Shown: positions 38,768 through 48,422, counted from the stretch's first letter. The stretch: 64,000 nt of DNA from Parabacteroides distasonis (GCA_021531385.1 JAFBIR010000012.1:1-64000), one strand, 5' to 3'. Made by a program: numbers and translations. Notes: generated by a model from the sequence alone, not told the origin.

Positions 38768-38935
38768 ATGATGGTAAGAGAAAATGAAAAAGAGCTCAGA
38801 GAGCTTGCGATGTTGCGCTATCAGGCTGATCGCTATCAGGCAGCGGGCAACGGTGCCATGAGTCAGCAGTTGAATGCGGTAATCCGTCGGTTGTTAGCGA
38901 CAATCGAGGAGATGAGTGATGCGGAGAAGAATTGA
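38768..38935 (+). CDS. Small helical protein (55 aa) with its own transcription unit
   Basis: A 55-residue soluble, helical, charged protein (ENEKELRELAMLRYQADRYQ … EEMSDAEKN). It has its own -7 element, a ~70-nt leader and a strong terminator, so it is a real transcription unit rather than a chance frame. The open frame could extend to 38741, but the paired ATGs at 38768 and 38771 are the better starts. The alternating pattern LRYQADRYQAAGNGAMSQQLNAVIRR suggests a two-helix bundle or dimer. I do not recognise the family. Confidence 0.65.
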   Translation: MMVRENEKELRELAMLRYQADRYQAAGNGAMSQQLNAVIRRLLATIEEMSDAEKN

Positions 38936-38993
38936 TTCTTCTGCGTCTCTTTTTGGAGAATAGAAAGTGTGTTAGGTAAATGATAAGTCTATA

Positions 38994-39038
38994 AAGCGGG
39001 AGGCTTCGGGTAATGCTGAGGTCTCCCGCTTGTTTTTT
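38994..39038 (+). terminator. Terminator after the 55-aa gene
   Basis: AAGCGGGAG (38994-39002) pairs with CTCCCGCTT (39023-39031), followed by GTTTTTTG. Confidence 0.85.
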
Positions 39039-39119
39039 GTTCTAATAGGTAGCCTACTATGTGCCAGAACTCAGTCTTTTATTGTACTTTCGTAGCCATA
39101 ATCTTTAAGAATAATTACT

Positions 39120-40019
39120 ATGAGAAAATGGACGTTGGTGTTATGGGCTTGTTTGTGTGTAGTTAGCTTGATGGCGCAAGCCCCGATTAAGACCTTGTTG
39201 ATCACAGGGCAGAACAATCACAATTGGCAAGTGAGTCATGTCGTTTTGAAACGTATATTGGAGAATTCCGGACGTTTCACGGTTGATTTTGCTATTTCGC
39301 CCGCTGCGGGAGAGGACATGTCTGGCTTTGTGCTCGATTTCAAGCCTTATGCATTGGTCGTGTTGGATTACAACGGCGACGCTTGGCCAGAGGAGACCAA
39401 CCGCCGTTTTTTGGAGTATGTGGCGCAAGGAGGTGGTGTAGTGGTTTATCATGCAGCGGATAATGCTTTTGCGGGGTGGCCTGCTTATAATCAACTCTGT
39501 GCGTTAGGTGGCTGGGAGAATCGCAATGAGAATGCGGGCCCTTATGTCTATTGGCAAGATGGTCGGCTGGTGAAGGATTATTCATTAGGTGTGGGCGGAT
39601 CGCATGGCAAGCAGCATGAGTATGTGTTGCAGCTGCGTGATGCGGAGCATCCTGTGACGAAGGGCTTGCCCGCTCAATGGAAACATGGGCAGGACGAGCT
39701 ATATGATCGGATGCGTGGCCCAGGCAATATTCAAGATTGTCTTTTCACGGCCTTCTCTACCAAGGAGACCGGTGGATCCGGACGGGAAGAACCCCTGATT
39801 TTCACGGTTGATTATGGGAAGGCACGCATTTTCCATACCATGTTAGGCCATGCGGGTGAGTCCGTAGAGCACTCTCCAGCTATGCAATGCACTGGGTTTC
39901 AAGTAACTTTGTTGCGTGGAGCAGAATGGGCTGCAACGGGTGAGGTGACGCAACCTGTTCCTGCTGATTTCCCGACAGCACAACAAGCCACTTTCCGTAT
40001 GGAGTACAAGATTCCCTAA
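39120..40019 (+). CDS. ThuA-like domain protein, exported
   Basis: A 299-residue exported protein: signal peptide to about residue 20 (…VSLMAQ), then a glutamine-amidotransferase-like ThuA fold (PF06283): KTLLITGQNNHNWQVSHVVL, YALVVLDYNGDAWPEETNRRF, GGGVVVYHAADNAFAGW and ARIFHTMLGHAGESV. Homologs include the trehalose-utilisation protein ThuA and many secreted carbohydrate-related proteins; biochemical activity is generally not established. The periplasmic location and family suggest a sugar-related role, which is inference. The tricorn homolog starts 65 bp downstream. Confidence 0.85.
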   Translation: MRKWTLVLWACLCVVSLMAQAPIKTLLITGQNNHNWQVSHVVLKRILENSGRFTVDFAISPAAGEDMSGFVLDFKPYALVVLDYNGDAWPEETNRRFLEYVAQGGGVVVYHAADNAFAGWPAYNQLCALGGWENRNENAGPYVYWQDGRLVKDYSLGVGGSHGKQHEYVLQLRDAEHPVTKGLPAQWKHGQDELYDRMRGPGNIQDCLFTAFSTKETGGSGREEPLIFTVDYGKARIFHTMLGHAGESVEHSPAMQCTGFQVTLLRGAEWAATGEVTQPVPADFPTAQQATFRMEYKIP

Positions 40020-40084
40020 GCAGCATGCTATCGAAAATTTATCTATCTTCGCAGCTGTCTAAACTAAAAAAGATTGAACCTGAA

Positions 40085-43000
40085 ATGAAACATTTATTGA
40101 CCTGTATTGCCTTGAGCTTAGCAGCCTCAGGCTCTGCGGCCACCCCTTTGTGGCTGCGTGATGTGCAGATTTCTCCGTCGGGAGAGGAGATCGCCTTTTG
40201 TTATAAAGGGGATATATATAAGGTAGCCGCAGCCGGTGGGCAAGCACGCCAGCTGACCACGACTCCCAGTTATGAATGTACACCCATTTGGTCGCCTGAT
40301 GGCAAGCAGATCGCTTTCGCCAGCGACCGTAATGGCAACATGGATGTGTTTGTGATGCCTGCCGATGGAGGCACGGCTAAACGATTGACCTACAATTCAG
40401 CCTCCGAGATTCCCTCGGCCTTTACGCCCGATGGCAAGGAGGTGCTTTTCGGTGCGGCCCTGCAAGATCCCGCTACCAGTGTGTTGTTCCCTACTTCTGC
40501 TATGACGGAACTCTATGCGGTTCCTGTGGCGGGCGGACAGGTGCGCCAAGTATTGGGTACACCGGCTGAGATGGTCTCGTTCGATAAGAGCGGCAAGCGT
40601 TTCCTCTACCAAGATCGGAAAGGTTTCGAGGATGAATGGCGTAAGCACCACACCTCCAGTGTGACGCGGGATATTTGGCTTTATGATGCGGCTACGGGTA
40701 AGCATACCAACTTGACGGATCGTCCCGGCGAGGATCGCAATGCGGTGTTTGCTCCGGATGGGGAGACGGTCTATTTCCTCAGCGAGCGAGAGACGAAATC
40801 AATCAATGTGTATAGCTTCCCGTTGAACGCTCCGCAACAGGTGAAGGCGGTGACCCGTTTCAAGACGCATCCGGTGCGTTTCCTCTCGCAGGCTACGAAT
40901 CAGACTTTGTGCTTTACCTATGATGGAGAGATCTATACCCAGCAGCCAAATGGCAAGCCTGCGAAGGTGAAGATCGATCTGGTGCACGACGATAGTGATC
41001 AGGTAGTGGATTTACGCTTCTCTCAGGGGGCAACCTCTGCAATCTCCTCGTCAGATGGTAAGCAGGTGGCTTTCATCGTGCGAGGTGAGGTGTTTGCAAC
41101 CTCTACGGATTATGCCACGACGAAGCAGATTACTCATACAGCCGCAGCCGAAAGCTCGTTGACCTTCTCGCCCGATGGACGAACCTTAGCGTATGCCAGC
41201 GAGCGCACGGGTAATTGGCAACTCTATTTGGCAAAGATTGCCCGCGAGGAGGAGGCTAACTTCTCCAATGCGACGGTGATCAATGAGGAGGTGTTGCTGC
41301 CCAGCGCTACCGTCGAGCGCACGGTGCCGCAGTTCTCGCCTGATGGCAAGGAGTTGGCCTTCATCGAGGGGCGTACGAAGCTGATGGTCGTAAACCTGGA
41401 GACGAAGAAGGTGCGCCAAGTGACGGATGGCTCAACATGGTATAACACTTCTGGTGGTTTCACCTATCAGTGGTCGCCTGATGGTAAATGGTTCACGCTC
41501 TGTTTCATTGGAAACAAGCATGATCCCTATACAGACATCGGTTTAGTCAGTGCGGAGGGTGGAAAGATTACGAACCTGACCAATAGTGGTTACACCAGTG
41601 GATCACCTCGTTGGGTGCTCGATGGCAATGCGATCCTGTTCATTACTGAGCGCTACGGTATGCGTGCGCATGCCTCATGGGGTTCGCTCAACGACGTGAT
41701 GTTGGTTTTCATGAATCAGGATGCCTATGACAAATACCGCCTTAGCAAGGAGGATTATGAATTGCAGAAGGAGTTAGAGAAGGAGCAAAAGAAGAAAGGC
41801 GAGAGTGAGGATAAAGAGAAGAAATCGAAAGCCGATGCCGAAAAGGAGAGCAAGGAGACGAAGCGGATCAATGTGGAGTTGGCAGGCATTGAGGATCGTG
41901 TCGTACGTCTCACTCCGAACTCGTCTGATTTAGGTGGCGCCATCTTGACGAAAGATGGAGAGACGCTTTATTATCTCTCTGCTTTCGAGAGCAAATATGA
42001 TCTTTGGAAAATGGATCTCCGGAAGCATGAGACGAAGCTGCTCCACAAGACCAATTCGGGCTGGGCAGATCTTTCGCTCGACAAGGAGGGAAAGACGCTC
42101 TTCCTTTTGGGCGGACGCTCGATGCAGAAGATGGAGTTGCCTGGCGAGAAGTTGAAGCCAATCACCTATCAGGCCGAGATGCAAATGGATTTGGCGGCAG
42201 AGCGGGCCTACATGTTCGAGCATGTCTATAAGCAGGAGAAGGTTCGCTTCTATAACCTGAATATGCACGGGGTGGATTGGGAGGCGATGACTGCCGCTTA
42301 CCGGAAGTTCTTGCCGCATATCAGCAATAACTACGATTTCCAGGAGTTGCTTTCTGAGTATTTGGGTGAGCTGAACGTCTCGCATACGGGAGGTCGTTAT
42401 CGTCCGGCTGCTTCGGGCGACGCTACGGCAAGCTTAGGTTTACTTTTTGACTGGCAGTATGCGGGCAAGGAGGGCTTGCGCATCGCCGAGGTCGTAGAGA
42501 AAGGCCCGTTTGATCATGCCCGTTCAAAGGTGAAGGCGGGTCATATCGTGGAGAAAATTGACGGTGAGGCTATTTCCGCCTCGATGGATTACGCGGCCTT
42601 GTTGAACCAGAAGGCGAAGAAGAAAACGTTGGTGTCGCTCTACGATCCAGCTACGAAGAGCCGTTGGGAGGAGGTTGTGATGCCAATCACCGGTAGTGCG
42701 ATGACCGATCTGCTCTACGACCGCTGGGTGAAGCAGCGTGCGGCTGACGTGGAGAAGTGGTCGAACGGCCGCTTAGGTTATGTCCATATCCGCTCGATGG
42801 CCGATGGCAGCTTCCGTACGGTTTATTCTGACATCTTAGGGAAGTACAACGATTGCGAGGGAATCGTGATCGACACCCGTTTCAACGGTGGAGGTCGTCT
42901 GCACGAAGATATTGAGATCCTGTTCAGTGGAGAGAAATATTTGACGCAGGTCATTCGTGGACGAGAGTCGTGCGACATGCCCAGCCGTCGTTGGAACAAG

Positions 43001-43324
43001 GCCTCCATTATGGTACAGTGTGAGGCGAACTACAGCAATGCGCACGGTACGCCTTGGGTGTATAAACACAGAGGCATAGGTAAGTTGGTAGGTATGCCTG
43101 TTCCGGGCACGATGACGACTGTCTCCTGGGAGACTTTGCAGGATCCGACCTTGATCTTCGGCATCCCGGTGATTGGCTATCGCATGGCGGATGGCAACTA
43201 CTTGGAAAATACGCAGTTAGAGCCGGATGTAAAGGTGGCCAATGCTCCGGAGACCGTAGTCAAGGGAGAGGACACGCAGTTGAAAGCGGCGGTGGATGCG
43301 CTTTTGAAGGATCTGGCGCATTGA
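40085..43324 (+). CDS. Tricorn-type S41 protease, exported
   Basis: A 1079-residue tricorn-protease homolog. A signal peptide (to ~19, …ASGSAAT) precedes two WD40/PD40-like beta-propellers (~20-330 and ~330-690, with repeated FSPDGKELAF and WSPDGKQIAF motifs), a Lys/Glu-rich linker at about 558-600, a C-terminal region with a PDZ domain (~780-870, GLRIAEVVEKGPFDHARSKVKAGHIVEKI) and an S41 catalytic domain. The nucleophile is predicted to be Ser984 in CEANYSNAHG; IDTRFNGGGRLHEDI supplies the substrate-binding loop. Such proteins cut oligopeptides in the periplasm. The open frame reaches back to 40025, but the ATG at 40085 gives the signal peptide. Confidence 0.9.
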   Translation: MKHLLTCIALSLAASGSAATPLWLRDVQISPSGEEIAFCYKGDIYKVAAAGGQARQLTTTPSYECTPIWSPDGKQIAFASDRNGNMDVFVMPADGGTAKRLTYNSASEIPSAFTPDGKEVLFGAALQDPATSVLFPTSAMTELYAVPVAGGQVRQVLGTPAEMVSFDKSGKRFLYQDRKGFEDEWRKHHTSSVTRDIWLYDAATGKHTNLTDRPGEDRNAVFAPDGETVYFLSERETKSINVYSFPLNAPQQVKAVTRFKTHPVRFLSQATNQTLCFTYDGEIYTQQPNGKPAKVKIDLVHDDSDQVVDLRFSQGATSAISSSDGKQVAFIVRGEVFATSTDYATTKQITHTAAAESSLTFSPDGRTLAYASERTGNWQLYLAKIAREEEANFSNATVINEEVLLPSATVERTVPQFSPDGKELAFIEGRTKLMVVNLETKKVRQVTDGSTWYNTSGGFTYQWSPDGKWFTLCFIGNKHDPYTDIGLVSAEGGKITNLTNSGYTSGSPRWVLDGNAILFITERYGMRAHASWGSLNDVMLVFMNQDAYDKYRLSKEDYELQKELEKEQKKKGESEDKEKKSKADAEKESKETKRINVELAGIEDRVVRLTPNSSDLGGAILTKDGETLYYLSAFESKYDLWKMDLRKHETKLLHKTNSGWADLSLDKEGKTLFLLGGRSMQKMELPGEKLKPITYQAEMQMDLAAERAYMFEHVYKQEKVRFYNLNMHGVDWEAMTAAYRKFLPHISNNYDFQELLSEYLGELNVSHTGGRYRPAASGDATASLGLLFDWQYAGKEGLRIAEVVEKGPFDHARSKVKAGHIVEKIDGEAISASMDYAALLNQKAKKKTLVSLYDPATKSRWEEVVMPITGSAMTDLLYDRWVKQRAADVEKWSNGRLGYVHIRSMADGSFRTVYSDILGKYNDCEGIVIDTRFNGGGRLHEDIEILFSGEKYLTQVIRGRESCDMPSRRWNKASIMVQCEANYSNAHGTPWVYKHRGIGKLVGMPVPGTMTTVSWETLQDPTLIFGIPVIGYRMADGNYLENTQLEPDVKVANAPETVVKGEDTQLKAAVDALLKDLAH

Positions 43325-43457
43325 AAAAACGTTGCCCATCGTTTTACAAAACATTGCCGATGATTTAGGAAAACGTTGCTCGTAATTTTTTCAAACATTG
43401 CCGATCGTTTTTTATTTTGTTGCCCGTGGTTTTCCAAAATCATGGGCAACGTTTTTT
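43324..43457. repeat. 22-bp tandem array (array 2) inside a 16-bp perfect inverted repeat
   Basis: TTGC occurs at 43332, 43354, 43376, 43398 and 43420, exactly every 22 bp, inside units of the form AAACRTTGCYCGTNNTTTTN. The whole array is framed by AAAAAACGTTGCCCAT (43324-43339) and its perfect reverse complement (43442-43457), which runs into a T-stretch. The structure follows directly on the tricorn stop codon, so it can serve as a terminator for that gene. The regular internal repeats go beyond what termination needs. The unit core matches arrays 1 and 3. Confidence 0.8.
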
Positions 43458-43643
43458 TAATTTTCTTGGCGGTATCTAAAATTTTGCTTTACTTTGCACG
43501 CATAAAACGATTGAGTCAGTTAATTGTTAGCATTTTACCTATGTAAAACAACAAGAAAATCAGAAAGATAATAGATATACAGTGTTTTGCGGTAAAATAC
43601 TGATAGTGTTAAAGAAATAGTATTTATTTAATAAATTAGCGAC
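43458..43643 (+). promoter_or_regulatory. SusC leader: weak promoter and 9-bp hairpin
   Basis: No gene. A promoter-like CTTGG-N21-TACTTTG (43465-43496; one base short of the usual TAnnTTTG) would give a leader of about 140 nt. Within it, CAGTGTTTT (43580-43588) pairs with AAAATACTG (43594-43602) around a GCGGT loop, 41 nt before the SusC ATG. Long leaders with hairpins are common at SusC genes and can be targets of small RNAs. Confidence 0.45.
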
Positions 43644-46600
43644 ATGAAAAATTGGTTAAAATCAGGAGGAGCGAATTTAGTACTTCCCAAAGCTCTTCCC
43701 CTTATGTTCCTTTGCTTGGTAGGTGGTCAGGCCTTTGCGTCAACTCCTTCAGGTAATGAGCATATTAGATTAGAACAACAACAAGCGAAAACCATTCATG
43801 GTGTAGTCCTCGATAATGCGGGCATTCCGGTGATTGGTGCGAATGTGGTTGAAAAAGGTACGACCAATGGTACGATCACGGATTTGGACGGTAATTTCAC
43901 ATTGAGCGTCTCTGCGGGTGCCGTTCTCCAGATCACGTATATTGGCTATCAGACCCAAGAGATTACGGTAGGCAATCAATCCGTGATCAGCGTGACCTTG
44001 AAAGACGATTCACAAGCCTTGGACGAGGTGGTGGTCGTAGGTTACGGTACGATGGAGAAGAAGCAGGTGACCAGTGCGGTAACCAGCGTATCGGCCAAGG
44101 ACTTGATGGTCGGTGTGAGTGGTTCGGATATCTCTACCGCCTTGCAAGGTAAGGTCAGTGGTTTGATCATGAACAACCTCGGTAGTGCCAATGCCGCTAC
44201 GACCTTCCAGTTGCGTGGTATGACCTCTATCAACTCCGGTCGTTCGCCGTTGATCGTCATCGATGGTTTCCCCGGTGGTGATATTCGTTCGTTGACGCAG
44301 GAGGATATCAAGAGCATCGACATCTTGAAGGATGGTTCAGCCGGTGCGATCTATGGTACACGTGCCGCTTCGGGTGTGATCTTGATCACGACGAAGAGTG
44401 GTTCTAACACGGATGGCAAGGTGAAACTGACCTACAGCAACGAGTTGACCAAGAAGCAGAACTATGGTGCACCGGAGATGTTGAACGCAAAAGAATATGT
44501 AGCGCACGGCATCGGTACGGATTACGGATCTGACGTGGATTGGTGGGATGAGTTGATCAATCATGGCAATTTCTCGCAGAAGCACCACATCGCGATCGAG
44601 TTAGGTACGGAGAAGGCACAGCTCTACACCTCTTTCTTCTATGAGAAAAACGAGGGTATCGCCGTGAACGATGATCGTCAGGATTATGGAGGCCGTCTCA
44701 ATGCGAACTTCAAGTTGTTCGACGGTTGGTTGGAGGTACGTCCGGCCGTGGATTATCGCCAGGCAGCGCGTAACAACAACTTCCCTGATTTCCAGCAGGC
44801 ATTGCGTAATAACCCCTCTCGTTCACCGTACGATGAGAATAGCGAGACCGGTTACAACGTCTGGACGAATGAGTCATTGGATTACAACGTCGTGGCAGAC
44901 TCTTGGATGAAGGACTACTATGGTTTGGATAAGTGGTTCAAGCCGGAGGTAACCTTTAAGTTGAACATCAAGCCGATTCCGGGCTTGACCTACCAACAGG
45001 TATTGGGCTACGAGAACCGCCAGTGGGAGAACCACACCTATAACCCCAGCACAGCGCGTGATGAGATCGAGAACTCTCGTAAGGGTACGGCCTATTTGGG
45101 CTTCAGCAAAACCGAGAATTTGACCTCTGAGGGTTACTTCACCTATTTGAAGGAGTTTAACGGTGGCCATAACATCAACGCTACGGCCGGTTATTCTTAC
45201 TTCGAGACCAACGGTGAGGGCTTCAACATGACCAACTACAACTTCTCTGTCGATGGTATCAAGTATTGGGATATGAACCAAGGTTCTTACCTGAGCGACG
45301 GTAAGGCAGCCATGAGCTCCAGCAAGAACATCACGGAGAAGCTCTTCTCTGTCTTCGCTCGTGTGAACTATTCTTACAACGACAAGTACATGGCTTCTGC
45401 CTCTATCCGTCATGAGGGTTCCTCTAAGTTCGCGGCGGATAACCGTTGGGCAAACTTCTGGTCAGTAACGGCCGGTTGGCGTATCTCCAACGAGGACTTC
45501 ATGAAGGATGTAAGCTGGGTGAACGACTTGAAGGTACGTTTCGGTTATGGTGTGACGGGTAACAACGACTTTAGCGCCTCTTACATGGCAAACCTGCTCG
45601 GTTCAGATACCAACTGGATGTTGCCGAACGGTACATGGGCTTACTCTTACGGTAAGACACAGAATGTCAACCCGAATCTCGGTTGGGAGGAGAAGAAAGA
45701 GTGGGACCTCGGTTTGGATTACTCGTTGTTCGACGGCCGTCTCTACGGTAAGTTCGACTACTATCGTCGTAAGATTGATAACTTGCTTTATAGTGTGAAG
45801 GTGCCGCAGCCGCCCTATACACAAGGTACTCAGTATCAGAACATCGGTTCAATGGAGAGCAAGGGTTGGGAGTTTGAGATTGGTGGCGACATCATCCAGA
45901 ACAAGGAGTTCACTTGGACATCTAACTTGAACATGAGCCACACGACGGGTAAGATCCTTACCTTGTGGGGCAACAACACCTACTACAACGGTAACGGCTT
46001 CGTGGCTCCGGGTACACCGGGTGACGCTGCCCGCATCGAGGAGGGCTCAACGATTGGTTCGTTCTACATCTGGAAGTTTGCTGGCTTCGATGACGATGGC
46101 AACTTCTTGCTCTACAACAAGGATGGTGAGGTGATCCCGGCCGAGAAGAAGACCGAGAACGACAAGCAGTTCATTGGCAACTACACGCCGAAGTTGATCT
46201 TGGGTTGGAACAATACCTTCTCCTATAAGAACTTCGACTTGGGTATCAATATGCGTAGCTGGATTGACTTTGATGTGTATAACACCATCAACATGTATTA
46301 TGGTATCCAGGGCCGTGGTAATACCAACGTCTTGAAAGAGGCTTACGGCAAGTTCAACCACATCAAGGGTGAGAAGCAGATTTGCGACTACTACTTGGAG
46401 GATGGTACCTTCTTGAAGATTGATGCGATCACATTGGGTTACACGTTGAACATGAAGAAATATACCAATAACTTGGTGGATCGTATTCGTGTTTACGCAA
46501 CCGTGGGTAACGTGTGCACAATCACCGGGTATAGCGGTATGAACCCCGAGGTGAACATCACCGGTTGGGATCAAGGTACGGAGAAATTCTGGGATACCGG

Positions 46601-46655
46601 TTCATTCTACCCCATGGCTCGTACCTATACGTTAGGAATGCAGTTTAACTTCTAA
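43644..46655 (+). CDS. SusC/RagA-family TonB-dependent outer membrane transporter
   Basis: A 1003-residue outer-membrane importer. Signal peptide to about residue 33 (…GGQAFAS), a carboxypeptidase-D-like domain (~48-130, IHGVVLDNAGIPVIGANVVEKG), the SusC signature DEVVVVGYGT, a plug domain (ALQGKVSGLIMNN, IVIDGF, IDILKDGSAGAIYG, GVILITTKSG) and a C-terminal barrel ending in …YTLGMQFNF with a terminal Phe. It binds ligand together with the SusD partner 15 bp downstream. No sigma/anti-sigma or hybrid regulator lies beside it. The ligand, glycan or other, is not deducible from this sequence. Confidence 0.94.
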   Translation: MKNWLKSGGANLVLPKALPLMFLCLVGGQAFASTPSGNEHIRLEQQQAKTIHGVVLDNAGIPVIGANVVEKGTTNGTITDLDGNFTLSVSAGAVLQITYIGYQTQEITVGNQSVISVTLKDDSQALDEVVVVGYGTMEKKQVTSAVTSVSAKDLMVGVSGSDISTALQGKVSGLIMNNLGSANAATTFQLRGMTSINSGRSPLIVIDGFPGGDIRSLTQEDIKSIDILKDGSAGAIYGTRAASGVILITTKSGSNTDGKVKLTYSNELTKKQNYGAPEMLNAKEYVAHGIGTDYGSDVDWWDELINHGNFSQKHHIAIELGTEKAQLYTSFFYEKNEGIAVNDDRQDYGGRLNANFKLFDGWLEVRPAVDYRQAARNNNFPDFQQALRNNPSRSPYDENSETGYNVWTNESLDYNVVADSWMKDYYGLDKWFKPEVTFKLNIKPIPGLTYQQVLGYENRQWENHTYNPSTARDEIENSRKGTAYLGFSKTENLTSEGYFTYLKEFNGGHNINATAGYSYFETNGEGFNMTNYNFSVDGIKYWDMNQGSYLSDGKAAMSSSKNITEKLFSVFARVNYSYNDKYMASASIRHEGSSKFAADNRWANFWSVTAGWRISNEDFMKDVSWVNDLKVRFGYGVTGNNDFSASYMANLLGSDTNWMLPNGTWAYSYGKTQNVNPNLGWEEKKEWDLGLDYSLFDGRLYGKFDYYRRKIDNLLYSVKVPQPPYTQGTQYQNIGSMESKGWEFEIGGDIIQNKEFTWTSNLNMSHTTGKILTLWGNNTYYNGNGFVAPGTPGDAARIEEGSTIGSFYIWKFAGFDDDGNFLLYNKDGEVIPAEKKTENDKQFIGNYTPKLILGWNNTFSYKNFDLGINMRSWIDFDVYNTINMYYGIQGRGNTNVLKEAYGKFNHIKGEKQICDYYLEDGTFLKIDAITLGYTLNMKKYTNNLVDRIRVYATVGNVCTITGYSGMNPEVNITGWDQGTEKFWDTGSFYPMARTYTLGMQFNF

Positions 46656-46669
46656 TTCAGCAGACGGAA

Positions 46670-48388
46670 ATGAAAATGAAAAATATATTTGGTACATTGG
46701 TAATGGGCGCAGCCTGCCTTGCCGCAGCTACATCATGTAGCGTGGAGCCGGAGTTCTACTCGCAGGTGGTGCCGGAAACATTCTATAATTCACAGGATGC
46801 CGTATGGCAGCGTTTTAACCGCTCCTTCACTCACTGGCGCTGGTATTTGGGTCAGTCAGATTCACGCTGGGCGTTGCAGGAGTTGGGTACGGATGAGTAT
46901 GTTTGTCCGACCCGTGGTAGTGACTGGTTTGATGGTGCGAACTATCAGAAGTTCCATCACCATGAGTACTCTGAGGATATGACCCGCATCAGCGATGGTT
47001 GGACCAACTTCGCGATGGGTGTCGCTTTGGCATGGGATGCCTTGGAGGACTTGGAGCAGGTTGATTTCGATAAGCTGGGCTTCCCCGCAGGTACGCGTGA
47101 GTCTATGTTGGCACAGCAGACCGCTTTGGCTGCCTCCTTCTATTTGGATGGTTTGGATTTCTTTGGTGGCGTAGCACTCTACACCACGACACAAAGCGAG
47201 GTGAAGGGTCGTTCGACTGACGTGGAGACCTTCAACTTCATCGACTCTTTGCTGAACGTCTCTATCCCGAACTTGCCGATTAAGAGCGAGATGGGTGCGA
47301 TGGAGACCGGTGCGATCAACCGTGCGGCAGGTGCGATGATTCGTGCACGCCTCTACTTCAATGCTGAGGCCTACATTGGTAAGCCGATGTACACCGAGGC
47401 TGCGCAGATCTGTCAGGATATCTTGGATGGCAAGTATGGTGCTTACGAGCTGGATGCTGACTGGACGACGACCTTCGGCTTCAACAATGAGTTCAGCCAC
47501 GAGATCATCTGGTCTATCCCTTCTGAGAACTCCAAGACAGAGACAGAGGGTGGTTATTGGACATGGCAGGTGCCCTACAACTACAAGAACTATTTAGGTG
47601 GCTTGGAGGGTTCAGGCTCCAACAACGGTATCGGCTTGATCCCGAGCTTGGATCCGACCGGCAAGAAGTACCCCTATAAGTTAGGTGGTGCCTACAGCAA
47701 GTTCAACGATCAGGATATTCGTAAGCAGCCCTACGTCTATGAGGGTAATGGCAAGTATCGGGGTATGTTCATCGTAGGTTTGCAGCAGAACCCGGATCAT
47801 CCGGAGTGGGTATGTACGGGTAGCCGTGAATATGCCGGTGAGGTGATCACTGTGGTTGACCAGGTGGCTTACTTTGCGAAGGTAGGTCCGGGCAAGGAGT
47901 ATGCTTCCGTGGCTGACCTGCCCTCTACAGTAGCGACAGCTGAGGAGAACTCTTGCGTCCGCTTGATGAAGCGTTGTCCCCGTCCGAACCAGGATGAGTA
48001 TAAGATGAAGGGTAATCCTGATGTGCCTGTAATCCGTCTGGCAGAGGTTTACTACACCTTGGCTGAGTGTAAGATGCGTGCGGGTGACAAGCAGGGCGCC
48101 GCTAACTTGATCAACACCGTTCGTAAGCGTTACTTCCCCAATGGCGATCCCGATCCAGTGACCGCCGCTAACTTGGATAAGTATCGTATGTTGGATGAGT
48201 GGCAGGTTGAGTTCTTGGGCGAGGGTCGTCGTCGTACCGACTTGGTTCGCTGGGATGCGTATGTAACCGAGGATTGGTGGGATCACAAGGCAACCAATAA
48301 CAAGAACTTGAACCGTTTCCCGATTCACTATAGTATCATTGGTGCTAACAACCTGTTGGAGCAGAATCCGGGTTATGGTGGCAAGTAA
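46670..48388 (+). CDS. SusD/RagB-family outer-membrane lipoprotein
   Basis: A 572-residue surface lipoprotein, the lid partner of the preceding SusC. Lipobox AATSC gives Cys23. The SusD-like alpha/alpha repeats include AQQTALAASFYLDGLDFF, AAGAMIRARLYFNAEAY, RLAEVYYTLAECKMRAG and the C-terminal WQVEFLGEGRRRTDLVRW, the most conserved RagB/SusD block. It binds substrate at the cell surface. It starts 15 bp after SusC and ends before a hairpin. Confidence 0.93.
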   Translation: MKMKNIFGTLVMGAACLAAATSCSVEPEFYSQVVPETFYNSQDAVWQRFNRSFTHWRWYLGQSDSRWALQELGTDEYVCPTRGSDWFDGANYQKFHHHEYSEDMTRISDGWTNFAMGVALAWDALEDLEQVDFDKLGFPAGTRESMLAQQTALAASFYLDGLDFFGGVALYTTTQSEVKGRSTDVETFNFIDSLLNVSIPNLPIKSEMGAMETGAINRAAGAMIRARLYFNAEAYIGKPMYTEAAQICQDILDGKYGAYELDADWTTTFGFNNEFSHEIIWSIPSENSKTETEGGYWTWQVPYNYKNYLGGLEGSGSNNGIGLIPSLDPTGKKYPYKLGGAYSKFNDQDIRKQPYVYEGNGKYRGMFIVGLQQNPDHPEWVCTGSREYAGEVITVVDQVAYFAKVGPGKEYASVADLPSTVATAEENSCVRLMKRCPRPNQDEYKMKGNPDVPVIRLAEVYYTLAECKMRAGDKQGAANLINTVRKRYFPNGDPDPVTAANLDKYRMLDEWQVEFLGEGRRRTDLVRWDAYVTEDWWDHKATNNKNLNRFPIHYSIIGANNLLEQNPGYGGK

Positions 48389-48422
48389 TTAGCCTCGTCA
48401 TTTTACTTTGTACATATAGGTG

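Noticed and set aside
43324-43457. CRISPR array or simple microsatellite
   Set aside because: No spacers. Unit sequences diverge while spacing is exact, unlike slippage repeats, and an outer inverted repeat frames the array.
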